DNA of 64,000 nucleotides from Paracoccus sp. TOH (lineage in GTDB: Bacteria; Pseudomonadota; Alphaproteobacteria; Rhodobacterales; Rhodobacteraceae), in NCBI RefSeq assembly GCF_030388245.1, contig NZ_CP098361.1:1115001-1179000 (forward strand), in the 5' to 3' direction. The position numbers were made by a program, and so were the translations under genes. Below, piece by piece: positions 29,798 through 39,369 of this stretch; position 1 is the first letter of the stretch; every line of letters begins with the position of its first letter. Below the pieces are notes generated by a model. That model had not been told where the DNA came from. It made no database searches and saw only the letters and a list, made by a program, of their open reading frames with translations.

Positions 29798-30724
29798 TCA
29801 GGCGGCCCGGTTCATCGCGCGGGCCTCGCGCATCCAGACATATAGTCCCGCCGCCACGATGATCAACGCGCCGACAAAGGTCCAGAGGTCGGGCAGGGTG
29901 CCCCAGATGAGCCAGCCCCAGATCCCGGCCCAGATCAGCCCGGTATAGCCGAAGGGGGCGATGGCGGCGGCCTCGGCCAGGGCGAAGGCCCGGATCAGCA
30001 GCGCCTGCGCCACCGTGCCAAGGCTGCCAAGCAGCAGGAAGGCCCAGAGATCGCCGGCGGCGACGGGCTGCCAGAAGAACGGCACCGCCAGCGAGGACAG
30101 CACCGAGCCGACCAGCGCCGACCACAGCACCGAGGTGGCGGTGGAATCGCTGCGGGCGATGCGGGTCAGGATCGCGCCGGCGGCATAGGTGAAGGCCGCG
30201 ACCAGCGCCAGCAGCGCCGCCGGATGGAAGACGCCGGCGCCGGGGCGGATGATGATCAGCGCGCCGCAAAGCGCGGCGAGGATGCCGAGAATGCGGCGAA
30301 TGCCGATGGATTCGCCCAGGAAGATCGCGGCGCCCAGCGTGATCAGCACCGGGTTGATGTCCATGATCGCGGTGGCCTCGGCCAGTCCGATGAATTGCAG
30401 CGCGCTGAAGAACAGCAGGATCGAGCCGAGCTGCGTGACGCCGCGGAAGAACTGCACCCCCGGCCGCCGGGTGGCGAGCGCGCTGCGCAGCCGCGGCGCG
30501 AGAATGACCGCGACGATGGCCAGATTGGTGACGAAGCGGGCCCAGACCACCTGCACCGGGTGGTAGAGCGTCGAGAGATGCTTGCCGGTCGCGTCCATCA
30601 GCGTGAACAGGAAGATCGCCAAGAGCAGCAGCAGGATGCCGCGCAGTTGCGTGGTGCGGCCCGGATCGCCCGCGGGGGCGAGGATCTGCGGCAAGGCGCC
30701 GGGGCTGGGTTCGGGCGGTGTCAT
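29798..30724 (-). CDS. DMT-superfamily (EamA) transporter
   Basis: 308-residue protein with about ten hydrophobic segments in two repeats of five, the EamA pattern; conserved GKHLSTLYHPVQVVWARF and VLITLGAAIFLGESIGIRRILGILAALCGALIIIRPG are present. Likely an inner-membrane exporter of small metabolites; substrate unknown. It precedes the lipid acyltransferase gene by 11 bases, so the two may be co-transcribed. Confidence 0.88.
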   Translation of the reverse strand: MTPPEPSPGALPQILAPAGDPGRTTQLRGILLLLLAIFLFTLMDATGKHLSTLYHPVQVVWARFVTNLAIVAVILAPRLRSALATRRPGVQFFRGVTQLGSILLFFSALQFIGLAEATAIMDINPVLITLGAAIFLGESIGIRRILGILAALCGALIIIRPGAGVFHPAALLALVAAFTYAAGAILTRIARSDSTATSVLWSALVGSVLSSLAVPFFWQPVAAGDLWAFLLLGSLGTVAQALLIRAFALAEAAAIAPFGYTGLIWAGIWGWLIWGTLPDLWTFVGALIIVAAGLYVWMREARAMNRAA

Positions 30725-30809
30725 GGCAGGTCCCTCGTGCCGCCGTTATGCCTTCGGGCGGCGGCGGGGTCCATGGGGGCAGCGCGAGTGCCCCGGCCGC
30801 GCGGGGGCA

Positions 30810-30864
30810 GGGGTATTTGGAAAACGGTGAAAGCCGGGCGGGGTGGCTTTCCGGGGCGCCCGGC
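30810..30864 (+). repeat. Intergenic repeat element, copy 2 (opposite orientation)
   Basis: On the plus strand the 23-nt core (30810-30832) is identical to copy 1 and is followed directly by a hairpin with an 8-bp perfect stem (30833-30840 with 30857-30864, 16-base loop). Unlike copies 1 and 3 it points against both flanking genes (tkt and the DMT gene are on the minus strand), so it is not in the 3' UTR of any visible gene. With the tkt terminator it fills the 217-base gap. Confidence 0.72.
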
Positions 30865-30902
30865 ATGCGTGCCTGGGACACGAAGAAGCCGCCGGCCGGA
30901 TG

Positions 30903-30935
30903 AAAAAGGGCCGCGCGTCGTGCGGGCGCGGCCCC
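30903..30935 (-). terminator. Intrinsic terminator of tkt
   Basis: Minus strand: perfect 9-bp stem GGGCCGCGC / GCGCGGCCC (30926-30934 with 30908-30916), 9-base loop, then TTTTT (30907-30903). It lies 7 bases after the tkt stop codon. Confidence 0.88.
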
Positions 30936-30941
30936 AGGGGT

Positions 30942-32960
30942 TTAGCCGAGCAGGCGGCGGGCCTCGGCGGCGGCCGCCTCGGCGGTGATGCCGAATTCCT
31001 TGTAAAGCGTCGGGGCCGGGGCCGAGGCGCCGAAGCCGGTCATGCCGATGAAGCCGGAGGCTTCCTCGCGGCCGCGTTCGCCCAGCAGCAGCCAGTCCCA
31101 GGGCTGGCGCACCGCCGCCTCGATGGCGACGCGCACCGTGCCGGCGGGCAGGACCTGCCGGCGGTATTCCGCGTCCTGGTCACGGAAAAGCTCCATCGAC
31201 GGCACCGAGACCACGCGGGTCGGCACGCCCTCGGCCTCGAGCGTCTCGCGCGCGGCGACGGCGATCTCGACCTCGGAGCCCGAGGCCATCAGGATCACCC
31301 GGGGCGTGGCGCTGGCTTCGCGCAGCACATAGGCACCGCGGGCGGTCAGGTTCTCGCCCGCGGTTTCGCGCAGCGTCGGCAGGTTCTGGCGCGACAGGGC
31401 CATGACCATCGGGGTGGATTCGCTCGACAACGCGATTTCCCAGGCCTCGGCGGTCTCGACCAGGTCGCAGGGGCGCAGGGTCAGGGTGTTGGGCGTGGCG
31501 CGGCAGATCGCCAGGTGTTCGACCGGCTGGTGGGTCGGGCCGTCCTCGCCCAGGCCGATGCTGTCATGGGTCATGACATAGGTCACCGGCAGGCCCATCA
31601 GCGCCGAAAGCCGCATGGCGCCGCGGGCATAATCGGTGAAGCACATGAAGGTGCCGCCATAGGGGCGCAGGCCGCCATGCAGCCAGATGCCGTTCATCGC
31701 CGCCGCCATGCCATGTTCGCGGATGCCGTAATAGACATAGCGGCCGGTGCGGTTCTCCGGCGTGAAGGCGCCCAGATCCTTGGTCTTAGTGTTGTTCGAG
31801 CCGGTCAGGTCGGCCGAGCCGCCGAGGGTTTCGGGCAGTTCGGGGTTGATGACCTCCAGCACCATTTCGCTGGCCTTGCGGGTCGCGAGTTTGGGCTTGG
31901 CGGCCAGCGCTTGTTCCTTGAGCGCGGCGATGGTGGGCGCCAGCCGGTCGCTGACGCCGCCCGAAATGCGGCGGGCGAATTCGTCGCGGTTCTGGGCCGC
32001 ATCGACGCGGGTGGCCCAGGCTTCGCGCGCCTCGCGGCCGCGGGCGCCGATGGCGCGCCAGTCGGCCAGGATGTCCTCGGGGATCACGAAGGGTCCGTGT
32101 TCCCAGCCGAAGGCGGCGCGGGCGGCGGCGATCTCCTCGGCCCCCAGCGGCGAGCCATGGGCGCCGGAACTGTCCTGCTTCTTCGGCGCGCCGTAGCCGA
32201 TGATGGTCTTGCAGGCGACCAGCACCGGGCGGTCGTCCTGGGCGCTGGCGGCGTCGGAAAGCGCGCGCTCGATATCGGCCGGGTCGTGGCCGTCGCAGGA
32301 CAGCGTGCGCCAGCCCGAGGCCTCGAAGCGTTTCAGCTGGTCGGTCGAATCCGACAGCGACACCCGGCCGTCGATGGTGATGTCGTTGTTGTCCCAAAGG
32401 ACGATCAGGTTCTTCAGCTTCTGGTGGCCGGCCAGGCCGATCGCCTCCTGGCTGATGCCCTCCATCAGGCAACCGTCGCCGGCGATGACCCAGGTCTTGT
32501 GGCTGCACAGGTCGGCGCCGAACTGGGCGCGCATCGCCTCCTCGGCGATGGCGAAGCCGACGGCGGTGGCGATGCCCTGGCCCAGCGGGCCGGTGGTGGT
32601 CTCGACCCCCTCGGCATGGCCGTATTCGGGATGGCCGGCGGTGATGGCGCCCCATTGCCGGAAGTTGCGGATCTGATCGAGCGACATCTGTTCGTAGCCG
32701 GTCAGGTAGAGCAGCGAATAGATCAGCATCGAGCCGTGACCGGCGGACAGCACGAAGCGGTCGCGGTCGAACCAGTTCGGCGCGGCGGCGTCGAATTTCA
32801 GGTGGTTGCGGAACAGGACCGTGGCGACGTCGGCCATGCCCATCGGCATGCCGGGATGGCCGGACTGCGCCGCCTCGACGGCGTCCATGGAAAGGGCGCG
32901 GATGGCGGTGGCGAGGCGCCAGTGGGCGGGATCGGCCTTGCGGCGGGCGGCGATGTCCAT
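30942..32960 (-). CDS. tkt: Transketolase
   Basis: Thiamine-diphosphate enzyme of the pentose phosphate and Calvin pathways. 672 residues from [28 protein letters not shown]; an upstream in-frame reading of about 100 residues is not family-like. Motifs: [17 protein letters not shown], the ThDP-binding [13 protein letters not shown]...[14 protein letters not shown], and the [17 protein letters not shown] loop with catalytic histidine. Monocistronic: terminator directly after it and a divergent neighbourhood upstream. Confidence 0.97.
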   Translation of the reverse strand: MDIAARRKADPAHWRLATAIRALSMDAVEAAQSGHPGMPMGMADVATVLFRNHLKFDAAAPNWFDRDRFVLSAGHGSMLIYSLLYLTGYEQMSLDQIRNFRQWGAITAGHPEYGHAEGVETTTGPLGQGIATAVGFAIAEEAMRAQFGADLCSHKTWVIAGDGCLMEGISQEAIGLAGHQKLKNLIVLWDNNDITIDGRVSLSDSTDQLKRFEASGWRTLSCDGHDPADIERALSDAASAQDDRPVLVACKTIIGYGAPKKQDSSGAHGSPLGAEEIAAARAAFGWEHGPFVIPEDILADWRAIGARGREAREAWATRVDAAQNRDEFARRISGGVSDRLAPTIAALKEQALAAKPKLATRKASEMVLEVINPELPETLGGSADLTGSNNTKTKDLGAFTPENRTGRYVYYGIREHGMAAAMNGIWLHGGLRPYGGTFMCFTDYARGAMRLSALMGLPVTYVMTHDSIGLGEDGPTHQPVEHLAICRATPNTLTLRPCDLVETAEAWEIALSSESTPMVMALSRQNLPTLRETAGENLTARGAYVLREASATPRVILMASGSEVEIAVAARETLEAEGVPTRVVSVPSMELFRDQDAEYRRQVLPAGTVRVAIEAAVRQPWDWLLLGERGREEASGFIGMTGFGASAPAPTLYKEFGITAEAAAAEARRLLG

Positions 32961-33041
32961 ATCGGGCTTCCGTGCTGTTGGATGGCGGCACGTCCTGATA
33001 GGCAGGCAGGCGCGCGGTTGCAAGCCGCGATGGGTTCGGAC

Positions 33042-33490
33042 CGGGCGGTTTGGCATGGCTGGAGATGTCTCCATCATCGGCTTTCGCCAGGATCGGTCGG
33101 CGCCCGGCCGATCTGTCTGCGCATCGTCGCCGGGGCGCCGGCGGCGGCAAGCCGTTTGCCATCCATGTCCGGCGCGGCGGCATCCTGGACGGCGATCCCT
33201 GGTCCTCTTGCTCGCGGCCGTCCAAATACGTGCCGGACGAATTCTCCCGTGCCTGCGTTTTGGCAAGCAAGGGCCCGGTCATCGCTTTCTCCGACACGCC
33301 GGCCGCCGTCGCGTCTGTGGCAGGGCGACTTGCGGCGCAAGCCGAGCCCTGGCCGGATCTGCGGCTGGACAAGGTGCTGCGGCAGGCGCGGCGGGCGGGG
33401 TTGTCCGGCGGGCGCTGCTCGGCGGGTCTGCTCACGACATCGTCAGAAAGGAATTGCCAAAGCACTGGAGAGCCCGCAATCTGTCAATAA
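33042..33490 (+). pseudogene. Probable remnant of a surface-glycan-type gene
   Basis: The 558-base gap between tkt and the NCS2 permease gene contains an open frame whose middle reads like a real protein: [16 protein letters not shown] at about 33155, then KYVPDEF and [13 protein letters not shown]. The HVRRGD-like element and the SD(T/S) pattern recall fucosyltransferase-like or related nucleotide-sugar enzymes. Sequence before and after loses any protein-like character, and there is no ribosome-binding site, so I read it as a truncated fragment. It could instead be a small divergent gene. Confidence 0.4.
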
Positions 33491-33518
33491 AACCAGCAAT
33501 CTGGACAGGGAGGCCCCG

Positions 33519-35009
33519 ATGGCAAGGTCTGCAACATCCGCGGTGGAGCCGGTCGACGAGATCCTGCCGCCGCTGCGCATGGCGACGCTGGGCCTGCAGC
33601 ATGTGCTGGTCATGTATGCCGGCGCCGTGGCGGTGCCGCTGATCGTCGGCCGGGCGCTGAAGCTGTCGCCCGAGGATGTGGCATTCCTGATTTCGGCCGA
33701 TCTGTTCTGCTGCGGCATCGCGACCATCATCCAGTCGCTGGGGGTGACGCGCTGGTTCGGCATCCAGCTGCCGGTGATGATGGGGGTGACCTTCGCCTCG
33801 GTCGGGCCGATGGTGGCGATGGCCAATGCCTATCCGGGGCCGGACGGCGCGCGGATGATCTTCGGCGCCATCATCGGCGCCGGCATCGTCGCCATGCTGA
33901 TCGCGCCCTTCGTCGGCCGGATGCTGAAATTCTTCCCGCCGCTGGTGACCGGCACCATCATCCTGGTGATCGGCGTCACGCTGATGCGGGTGGGGATCAA
34001 CTGGATCTTCGGCAACCCGGTCGGGCCGACCGCGCCCAAGCTGGTGGACCCGGTGGCGGCGGGCTGGCTGAACCAGTTGAAGGAGCTGGCCGGAACCGGC
34101 GCCGTGCCGGCGCTGCCCGAGGGCTTCGCCCCGGCGCCCAGCGTGCAGAACCCGCTTTACGCCCAGCCCATCAACATCGCCATCTCGGGCGTGGTTCTGG
34201 TGGCGATCCTGCTGATCGCGCGGCTTGGCCGCGGCTTCGTCGCCAATATTGCCGTGCTGCTGGGGATGCTGATCGGCGCGGCGCTGACCATCGTGCTGGG
34301 CCAGATGACCTTCGACAAGGTGGCCGAGGCGCATTGGTTCGGCATCGTCGCGCCCTTCCATTTCGGCATGCCGATCTTTGACCCGGTGCTGATCGTGACC
34401 ATGGTGCTGGTGATGATCGTGGTGATGATCGAATCGACCGGCATGTTCCTGGCGCTCGGCGAGATGACGGGGCGCGAGATCACGCCCCGGCGGCTCAGCG
34501 CCGGGCTGCGCACCGACGGCCTCGGCACGCTGATCGGCGGCATCTTCAACACCTTCCCCTATACCTCGTTCAGCCAGAATGTCGGCCTGGTCGGCGTCAC
34601 CGGCATCAAGAGCCGGTTCATCTGCGTCGCCGGCGGGCTGATCCTGATCCTGTTCGGGCTGGTGCCCAAAATGGGCGCGGCGGTGGAATCGCTGCCGACC
34701 CCGGTGCTGGGCGGCGCCGGCCTGGTGATGTTCGGCATGGTCGCCGCGACCGGCATCCGCATCCTCTCGACGGTGGATTTCGCCGGCAACCGCAACAACC
34801 TGTTCGTGGTGGCGGTGGCGCTTGGCTTCGGGATGATCCCGCTGATCGCGCCCGACTTCAAGCAATGGCTGCCGCATGCCATCCACCCGCTGATCGAATC
34901 GGGCATCCTGCTGGCCACCATCGCGGCGGTGGCGCTGAATGCTTTCTTCAACGGCACCGGCGGCAGCGCCGACGACGCCAAGCGCGCCGCCAGCATGGCC
35001 GATCATTGA
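33519..35009 (+). CDS. NCS2-family nucleobase:cation symporter (xanthine/uracil type)
   Basis: 496-residue permease with 12-14 membrane segments. The NCS2 signature QNVGLVGVTG occurs near residue 360, and the region FGIQLPVMMGVTFASVGPM matches substrate-binding helix 3 of xanthine/urate carriers. I start at MARSATSAVEP with GGGAGG upstream; the much longer in-frame reading upstream is antisense to tkt. Substrate among uracil, xanthine and urate is unresolved. It ends 7 bases into the convergent CorC-type gene. Confidence 0.9.
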   Translation: MARSATSAVEPVDEILPPLRMATLGLQHVLVMYAGAVAVPLIVGRALKLSPEDVAFLISADLFCCGIATIIQSLGVTRWFGIQLPVMMGVTFASVGPMVAMANAYPGPDGARMIFGAIIGAGIVAMLIAPFVGRMLKFFPPLVTGTIILVIGVTLMRVGINWIFGNPVGPTAPKLVDPVAAGWLNQLKELAGTGAVPALPEGFAPAPSVQNPLYAQPINIAISGVVLVAILLIARLGRGFVANIAVLLGMLIGAALTIVLGQMTFDKVAEAHWFGIVAPFHFGMPIFDPVLIVTMVLVMIVVMIESTGMFLALGEMTGREITPRRLSAGLRTDGLGTLIGGIFNTFPYTSFSQNVGLVGVTGIKSRFICVAGGLILILFGLVPKMGAAVESLPTPVLGGAGLVMFGMVAATGIRILSTVDFAGNRNNLFVVAVALGFGMIPLIAPDFKQWLPHAIHPLIESGILLATIAAVALNAFFNGTGGSADDAKRAASMADH

Positions 35010-36394
35010 TCGGCGGCGGACTCGCCGGTTGACGGCGCCTCGGCCAGGGGGCGGATGCGCAGGCGGGTGACGCGGTTCTCGCGCCGCGCCACCACCTCGA
35101 AACGATAGCCTTGGAACGAGAACACCTGGCCCGGCGCGGGGATCGACTGGGCCATGTGGATCACCAGCCCGGCGACGGTATTGGCCTCGTCGTCCGGCAG
35201 CGACCAGTCCAGCGCCCGGTTCAGGTCGCGGATGGTCATGGCGCCGTCGACCAGGTAATCGCCCTGCGGGTTGGGCACCAGCGATTGCGCGGCGTCCGTG
35301 TCGTGTTCGTCGGTGATCTCGCCGACGATCTCCTCCAGGATGTCCTCGAGCGTGATCAGCCCGCGCAGGCTGCCGTATTCGTCCACCACCAGCGCGAAAT
35401 GCGTGTGCCGTTTCAGGAATTCGCGCATCTGCTCGTCCAGGGACGTGGTGTCGGGCACGAAATAGGGCGGCATGGCAGTGCTGAGCACGTCGAAATTGCG
35501 CAGCGCCTCGGGGTCGGTTTCCTGCAGCGCCTTGCGCACCCCGCGCAGCAGATCCTTGGCGTGGATCACTCCGATGACGTTCTCGCGCTCGCCGCGATAG
35601 ACCGGCAGGCGGGTGTGCGGGCTTTTCAGCACCCGGTCCAGCACCTCCTCGGTGGCAAGGTCGGCGTCGATCATCTCGATCCGCGAGCGGTGCAGCATGA
35701 TCTCCTCGACCGAGCGGTCGCCCAGGTCCAGCGCGCCCATCAGCCGGTCGCGCTCCTCCTTCTGCACGGTGCCGCTGGACTGGGCGATGGCCAGGGCGCC
35801 GGCGATCTCCTCCTGCACCGAGAAGACATGGCCGGATTGGTCGGCGCGCACCCCGAACAGCGCCAGGATGCCGCGCACCACCAACCGCACCACCGTCACC
35901 ACCGGGGCCAGGATGCGGGTGCTGACGCCGATCGGGCGGGCGACGCGACTGGCCAGATCCTCGGGCGCAAGGATGGCATAGGTCTTGGGCAGCACCTCGG
36001 AGAAGATCAGCACCAGCGCCGTCATCACCAGCGTGGCCGCCGCCACGCCGCTGGAGCCCAGCAACCGGGTGAACAGCGCGGTGGCCAGGCTGGCGGCCAG
36101 GATGTTGACCACATTGTTGCCCAGCAGGATCGAGCCGATCAGGCTTTCGCTGTCCTCGGTCACCGCCAGCGCCCTTTGCGCGCCCTCGTCGCCCTTGTCG
36201 GCCCGTGCCCGCAGCTTGCTGCGGCTCGAGGCGGTCAACGCGGTCTCGGAACCAGAGAAGAAGGCGGAAAGCCCCAGCAACACCAGGATGGCGGCGCCGG
36301 TCAGCCAGAAGGCCATGTCATAGCCGGCCAGGCCGACAGCAGCGGCGGGGTCGGGGGCCGGGGCAGCGGCGGCCGCGGTCATCAGGGTGGTCAT
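35003..36394 (-). CDS. HlyC/CorC-family protein (CNNM-like, DUF21-CBS-CorC)
   Basis: 463 residues: N-terminal CNNM/DUF21 membrane domain with about four helices (FFSGSETALTASSRSKL is characteristic), tandem CBS domains around 230-355 (including HTHFALVVDEYGSLRGLITLEDILEEIVGEI) and a C-terminal CorC/HlyC transporter-associated domain. Relatives act in Mg2+/Co2+ efflux; older annotation as haemolysin is unsupported. The start overlaps the xerD stop (ATGA); a second ATG 12 bases downstream is possible. Confidence 0.9.
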   Translation of the reverse strand: MTTLMTAAAAAPAPDPAAAVGLAGYDMAFWLTGAAILVLLGLSAFFSGSETALTASSRSKLRARADKGDEGAQRALAVTEDSESLIGSILLGNNVVNILAASLATALFTRLLGSSGVAAATLVMTALVLIFSEVLPKTYAILAPEDLASRVARPIGVSTRILAPVVTVVRLVVRGILALFGVRADQSGHVFSVQEEIAGALAIAQSSGTVQKEERDRLMGALDLGDRSVEEIMLHRSRIEMIDADLATEEVLDRVLKSPHTRLPVYRGERENVIGVIHAKDLLRGVRKALQETDPEALRNFDVLSTAMPPYFVPDTTSLDEQMREFLKRHTHFALVVDEYGSLRGLITLEDILEEIVGEITDEHDTDAAQSLVPNPQGDYLVDGAMTIRDLNRALDWSLPDDEANTVAGLVIHMAQSIPAPGQVFSFQGYRFEVVARRENRVTRLRIRPLAEAPSTGESAADQ

Positions 36395-37365
36395 GGCGTG
36401 TCGCTCCGGCGCCGTTTGGCCAGCGGGTGATGGTTCAGCACCAGGTCGCGCATCCTTGCGTCCAGCACATGCGTATAGATCTCGGTCGTGCCCAGGTCGG
36501 CATGGCCCAGCAGCGTCTGGATGGCGCGCAGGTCGGCCCCGCCTTCCAGCAGATGCGTGGCGAAGGCGTGGCGCAGCACATGCGGCGAGACGCGGGAGGG
36601 GGCGATCCCGGCGGCGCTGGCAAGCTGGCCCAGCAGGCCGTTCATTGCCTGCCGGGACATGTGGCCTTCGCGAGAGGGGGCGGGGAACAGCCAGCGCGCG
36701 CCCTTGCCGGCGACCAGCCGGCCCAGCGGGCTGTCCTCGGGTGCGTGGTCGCGCAGCGCCAGCCAAACGGCCAGCGCGCGCCGGGCCGGGTCGCTCAGCG
36801 GCACCATGCGCTCCTTGCCGCCCTTGCCGCGGATCAGCAGCAGCGCCGGGTCGCCGCGGCAGGCGCCGACCGGCAGCGCCACCAGTTCGCTGACCCGCAT
36901 CCCGGTGGCATAAAGCAGTTCCAGCAGCACCATGTTGCGGGCACGCTCGGTCTCGTTGCGGCCCAGCCGGGGCAGGGCGTCGAACATGGCCTGCACCTCG
37001 GCCCGGTCCAGCGTCTTGGGCAGGCGCTGCTGGCGGCCCGGACCGCTGATGCGGCCGGCGGGATCGTCCTCGCGCCAACCTTCTTCCAGCGCGAAGCGCA
37101 TGATCTGCCGGATCGAGGCCAGCCGCCGCGCCCGCGTCGCGCGCGACAGGCCCTGCGCGTCGCAAAAGGACAGGTAGTCCTCGATCCCCTCGCGCGGGAC
37201 CGAAAGCAGGGTCTGACCGCGGCGATCCAGCCAGCCGGCGAAATCCTTCAGGTCGCGGCCATAGGCCAACAGGGTGTTGCGGGCGGCACCGGCCTCGGCC
37301 GCCTGCGCGTCCAGAAAGGCCGATATGCGGCCCTGATCGCCCCGCCCGTCGCCGTTGCCGGTCAT
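36391..37365 (-). CDS. xerD: Tyrosine recombinase XerD
   Basis: Resolves chromosome dimers at dif with XerC. 324 residues: N-terminal SAM-like core-binding domain (FLDAQAAEAGAARNTLLAYGRDLKDF) and a catalytic domain with all residues: Arg157, Lys184, His262, Arg265, His288 and nucleophile Tyr297. No integrase-type accessory features and no att-like repeats nearby, so it is the housekeeping enzyme. XerC rather than XerD cannot be excluded without phylogeny. Lies 7 bases after the exported protein gene. Confidence 0.93.
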   Translation of the reverse strand: MTGNGDGRGDQGRISAFLDAQAAEAGAARNTLLAYGRDLKDFAGWLDRRGQTLLSVPREGIEDYLSFCDAQGLSRATRARRLASIRQIMRFALEEGWREDDPAGRISGPGRQQRLPKTLDRAEVQAMFDALPRLGRNETERARNMVLLELLYATGMRVSELVALPVGACRGDPALLLIRGKGGKERMVPLSDPARRALAVWLALRDHAPEDSPLGRLVAGKGARWLFPAPSREGHMSRQAMNGLLGQLASAAGIAPSRVSPHVLRHAFATHLLEGGADLRAIQTLLGHADLGTTEIYTHVLDARMRDLVLNHHPLAKRRRSDTP

Positions 37366-37372
37366 CGCCGGC

Positions 37373-39010
37373 TCACGGTGTGCTGCCGCCGCTGCCCGGC
37401 TCGGGCAGCAACACCGGGGCCAGGACCAGATCGACCATGGCCTGCCGGGCGATCTCTTGCTGGCCCAGGACGCGCAGCACCCGCAATCCCTGCGCCGCGC
37501 GGGGCAGGTCGCCGTCCAGCCCGGCATCGACATCGGCCATGGCGCCCAGCAGCGCCTCGCCGCGCTTGTTGGCAAGGATGAGCTGCGCCGCGCCTTGCGG
37601 CACGTTCCGTTCCGAAGGGCCCAGGAAGGCCGGGAACAGCAGCGCCGCGCGCTCGCTCGCCTCGCCCTCGGGCGGGGCGGCTTCCGGCTCGCCGCCGGCA
37701 AAGCGCAGCAGCCAGAGATCGAAGGCCGGGGCGTCGTCGGCGGGCGGGTCCGGCACCACCTGCGGCTGCGCCGCCTGCAATGCCAGCCACAGCGCGATCC
37801 GGCCCGGGCGCCCGTCCAGCCCCAGGGCGCCCAGTTCGGCCCCCGCCATCTCGGCCAGCGCCGGGCCCAGCCCGGCCGCGACCATGGCCTCGAAAGCCGG
37901 CGGCAGCGCCCTGGCGACGGCGGCATTGTCGCGCAGCGTCAGCGCGTCGTTCAGCGCCTGCATGGCCTCGGCGCGGTCCCAGACCCCGCCCGAGGCGGCG
38001 GGTTTCTGTTCCAGATAGATCATCCGCAGCTGCGAGGCCGGGATGGCGCCGGCGCGGGCCAGTCGTTCTGCCGCATCCAGCCGCGCCTTCCAGCCGCCGT
38101 TCTGGTCCAGGTCGGCCAGCGCGAAGGCCAGGGGCAGGCTGGTCGAGGCCAGGGGCTGGCCGATCGCCTCGTGCAGGCGCAGCTCCAGCGGCGTGACCAC
38201 CGGCGGCGGCACCAGCTCCTCGGCGGCGTCGGAATAGCCGTCGTCGAGATAATGCGCCAGCAGCGCCGCCATCGGCGGGTCGATCTGGCCCATGGTTTCG
38301 GCGCCATGGAACACCAGCGCCGCCGCGGTCCAGTCGCCGCCAAGCGCCAGGCAATAGATCCGGGCCGGGAAGCTGGGCGCGACGCCCGGGGTGCGGTCCA
38401 TGATGCCGCAGCCCTGCGCCTCGTCGCCGGAAAGCAGGGCGATGTCGAACAGGCGGCGGAACCGCTCGGGATCGCCCGGGCCGGCGGCCTTGAGCAATTC
38501 CTTGGCCGCGCCGGTCGCACCCATGTCCAGCAGCTTGTCCACCCGGGCCAGGAACAGCGCGCCTTCCTGCCCCGGTTCGGCGCGGGGTGGGCGCAGCTGC
38601 GCGGCCAGCAGGCGGCGTTCCAGCCGCCGCAGCGCCGGCAGGCGCGGGTCCGAGCGGCCGATCAACTGCACCAGCACCGCCGAATCGCTGTCGCCCCACA
38701 GATCGCCCGGCAGGCCGGCGGCGCGGGGCGAGACGGTGCCCTTGCCGTCCGGATTGCCCTCGCCCAGCCGGGTCACGCCGACCGGCTCGACCGCGCCGGT
38801 GGGGGCGATGTCGCGCCGGCTCTGCCGCTTCAGCTCGGGCGGGCGCGGGTCGCCGGGCCGCCAGGATGAGATATTGTCCGGCTGCTGCACGCTGCCCGAC
38901 AGCCAGTCGCTGGCCGAAAGCGGCGGCTTGGCCGTAACCGGCTGTGCGGAAGCCAGGCCTGCCGCCAGGGCAAGCGCAAGGCCAAGAAAGGGGCGTTCAG
39001 TCGAGGTCAT
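37373..39010 (-). CDS. Exported protein of unknown function
   Basis: 545 residues from MTSTERPFLGLALALAAGLASAQPV, with a clear signal peptide cleaved near residue 23. The mature part is alanine/leucine-rich and mostly helical with short repeated helix pairs, compatible with a TPR-like solenoid. No catalytic motif seen. It overlaps the preceding small membrane protein gene by 14 bases and precedes xerD by 7 bases, so all three are probably one operon. An upstream start at 39022 would add four residues. Confidence 0.75.
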   Translation of the reverse strand: MTSTERPFLGLALALAAGLASAQPVTAKPPLSASDWLSGSVQQPDNISSWRPGDPRPPELKRQSRRDIAPTGAVEPVGVTRLGEGNPDGKGTVSPRAAGLPGDLWGDSDSAVLVQLIGRSDPRLPALRRLERRLLAAQLRPPRAEPGQEGALFLARVDKLLDMGATGAAKELLKAAGPGDPERFRRLFDIALLSGDEAQGCGIMDRTPGVAPSFPARIYCLALGGDWTAAALVFHGAETMGQIDPPMAALLAHYLDDGYSDAAEELVPPPVVTPLELRLHEAIGQPLASTSLPLAFALADLDQNGGWKARLDAAERLARAGAIPASQLRMIYLEQKPAASGGVWDRAEAMQALNDALTLRDNAAVARALPPAFEAMVAAGLGPALAEMAGAELGALGLDGRPGRIALWLALQAAQPQVVPDPPADDAPAFDLWLLRFAGGEPEAAPPEGEASERAALLFPAFLGPSERNVPQGAAQLILANKRGEALLGAMADVDAGLDGDLPRAAQGLRVLRVLGQQEIARQAMVDLVLAPVLLPEPGSGGSTP

Positions 39011-39245
39011 CTTGTCCCGCATCGGTGCCGGCCGCCTGCGGCGCGGATTGGGCCGCCGCGTCCTGTTCCGGGCCGGGGGCCGGCTCGGCGGGTTCGGCCG
39101 GGACGGGCGTCTCGGCGCCCAGGTCCAGCTCGACCGGCATCCGCATCTCGCGCGGGTCCGAACTCATGTCGCCGAAATAGGCATAGCCCGCCAGACCCGC
39201 CAGAATCAGCAGGACCAGAACCGCCACCACTTTCAAAAGCCGCAT
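38997..39245 (-). CDS. Small single-pass membrane protein
   Basis: 82 residues: a basic start (MRLLK), one membrane helix at about 5-24 (VVAVLVLLILAGLAGYAYF), a short conserved-looking MSSDPREMRMPVELDLG stretch, and a low-complexity acidic Pro/Ala tail. Inner-membrane anchored with the tail probably in the periplasm. Function unknown. Divergent from aroK (124 bases) and overlapping the next gene by 14 bases. Confidence 0.7.
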   Translation of the reverse strand: MRLLKVVAVLVLLILAGLAGYAYFGDMSSDPREMRMPVELDLGAETPVPAEPAEPAPGPEQDAAAQSAPQAAGTDAGQDDLD

Positions 39246-39369
39246 GAAATACCCTTTCCGCCTCAATCCATTGCCGGTCTCATGCCGGTTCGCGCGAAAT
39301 ATATATGGCATTTCCCGAAAGATCACGCCATCAGTCACAGCCGTTGCAAATGACGGGTCCGGTGGGGTG

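Noticed and set aside
28896..30881. A single 661-residue protein joining the DMT exporter region and the lipid acyltransferase
   Set aside because: The N-terminal half is out of frame with the true EamA gene; the acyltransferase has its own ATG at 29786.
30843..33518. A plus-strand N-terminal extension of about 890 residues on the NCS2 permease
   Set aside because: It is antisense to transketolase; the family start MARSATS at 33519 has a proper ribosome-binding site.
36391..37365. Reading xerD as the integrase of a mobile element
   Set aside because: Length, catalytic residues and neighbours (aroKB region) fit the housekeeping recombinase; there are no att repeats, tRNA gene or phage genes around it.
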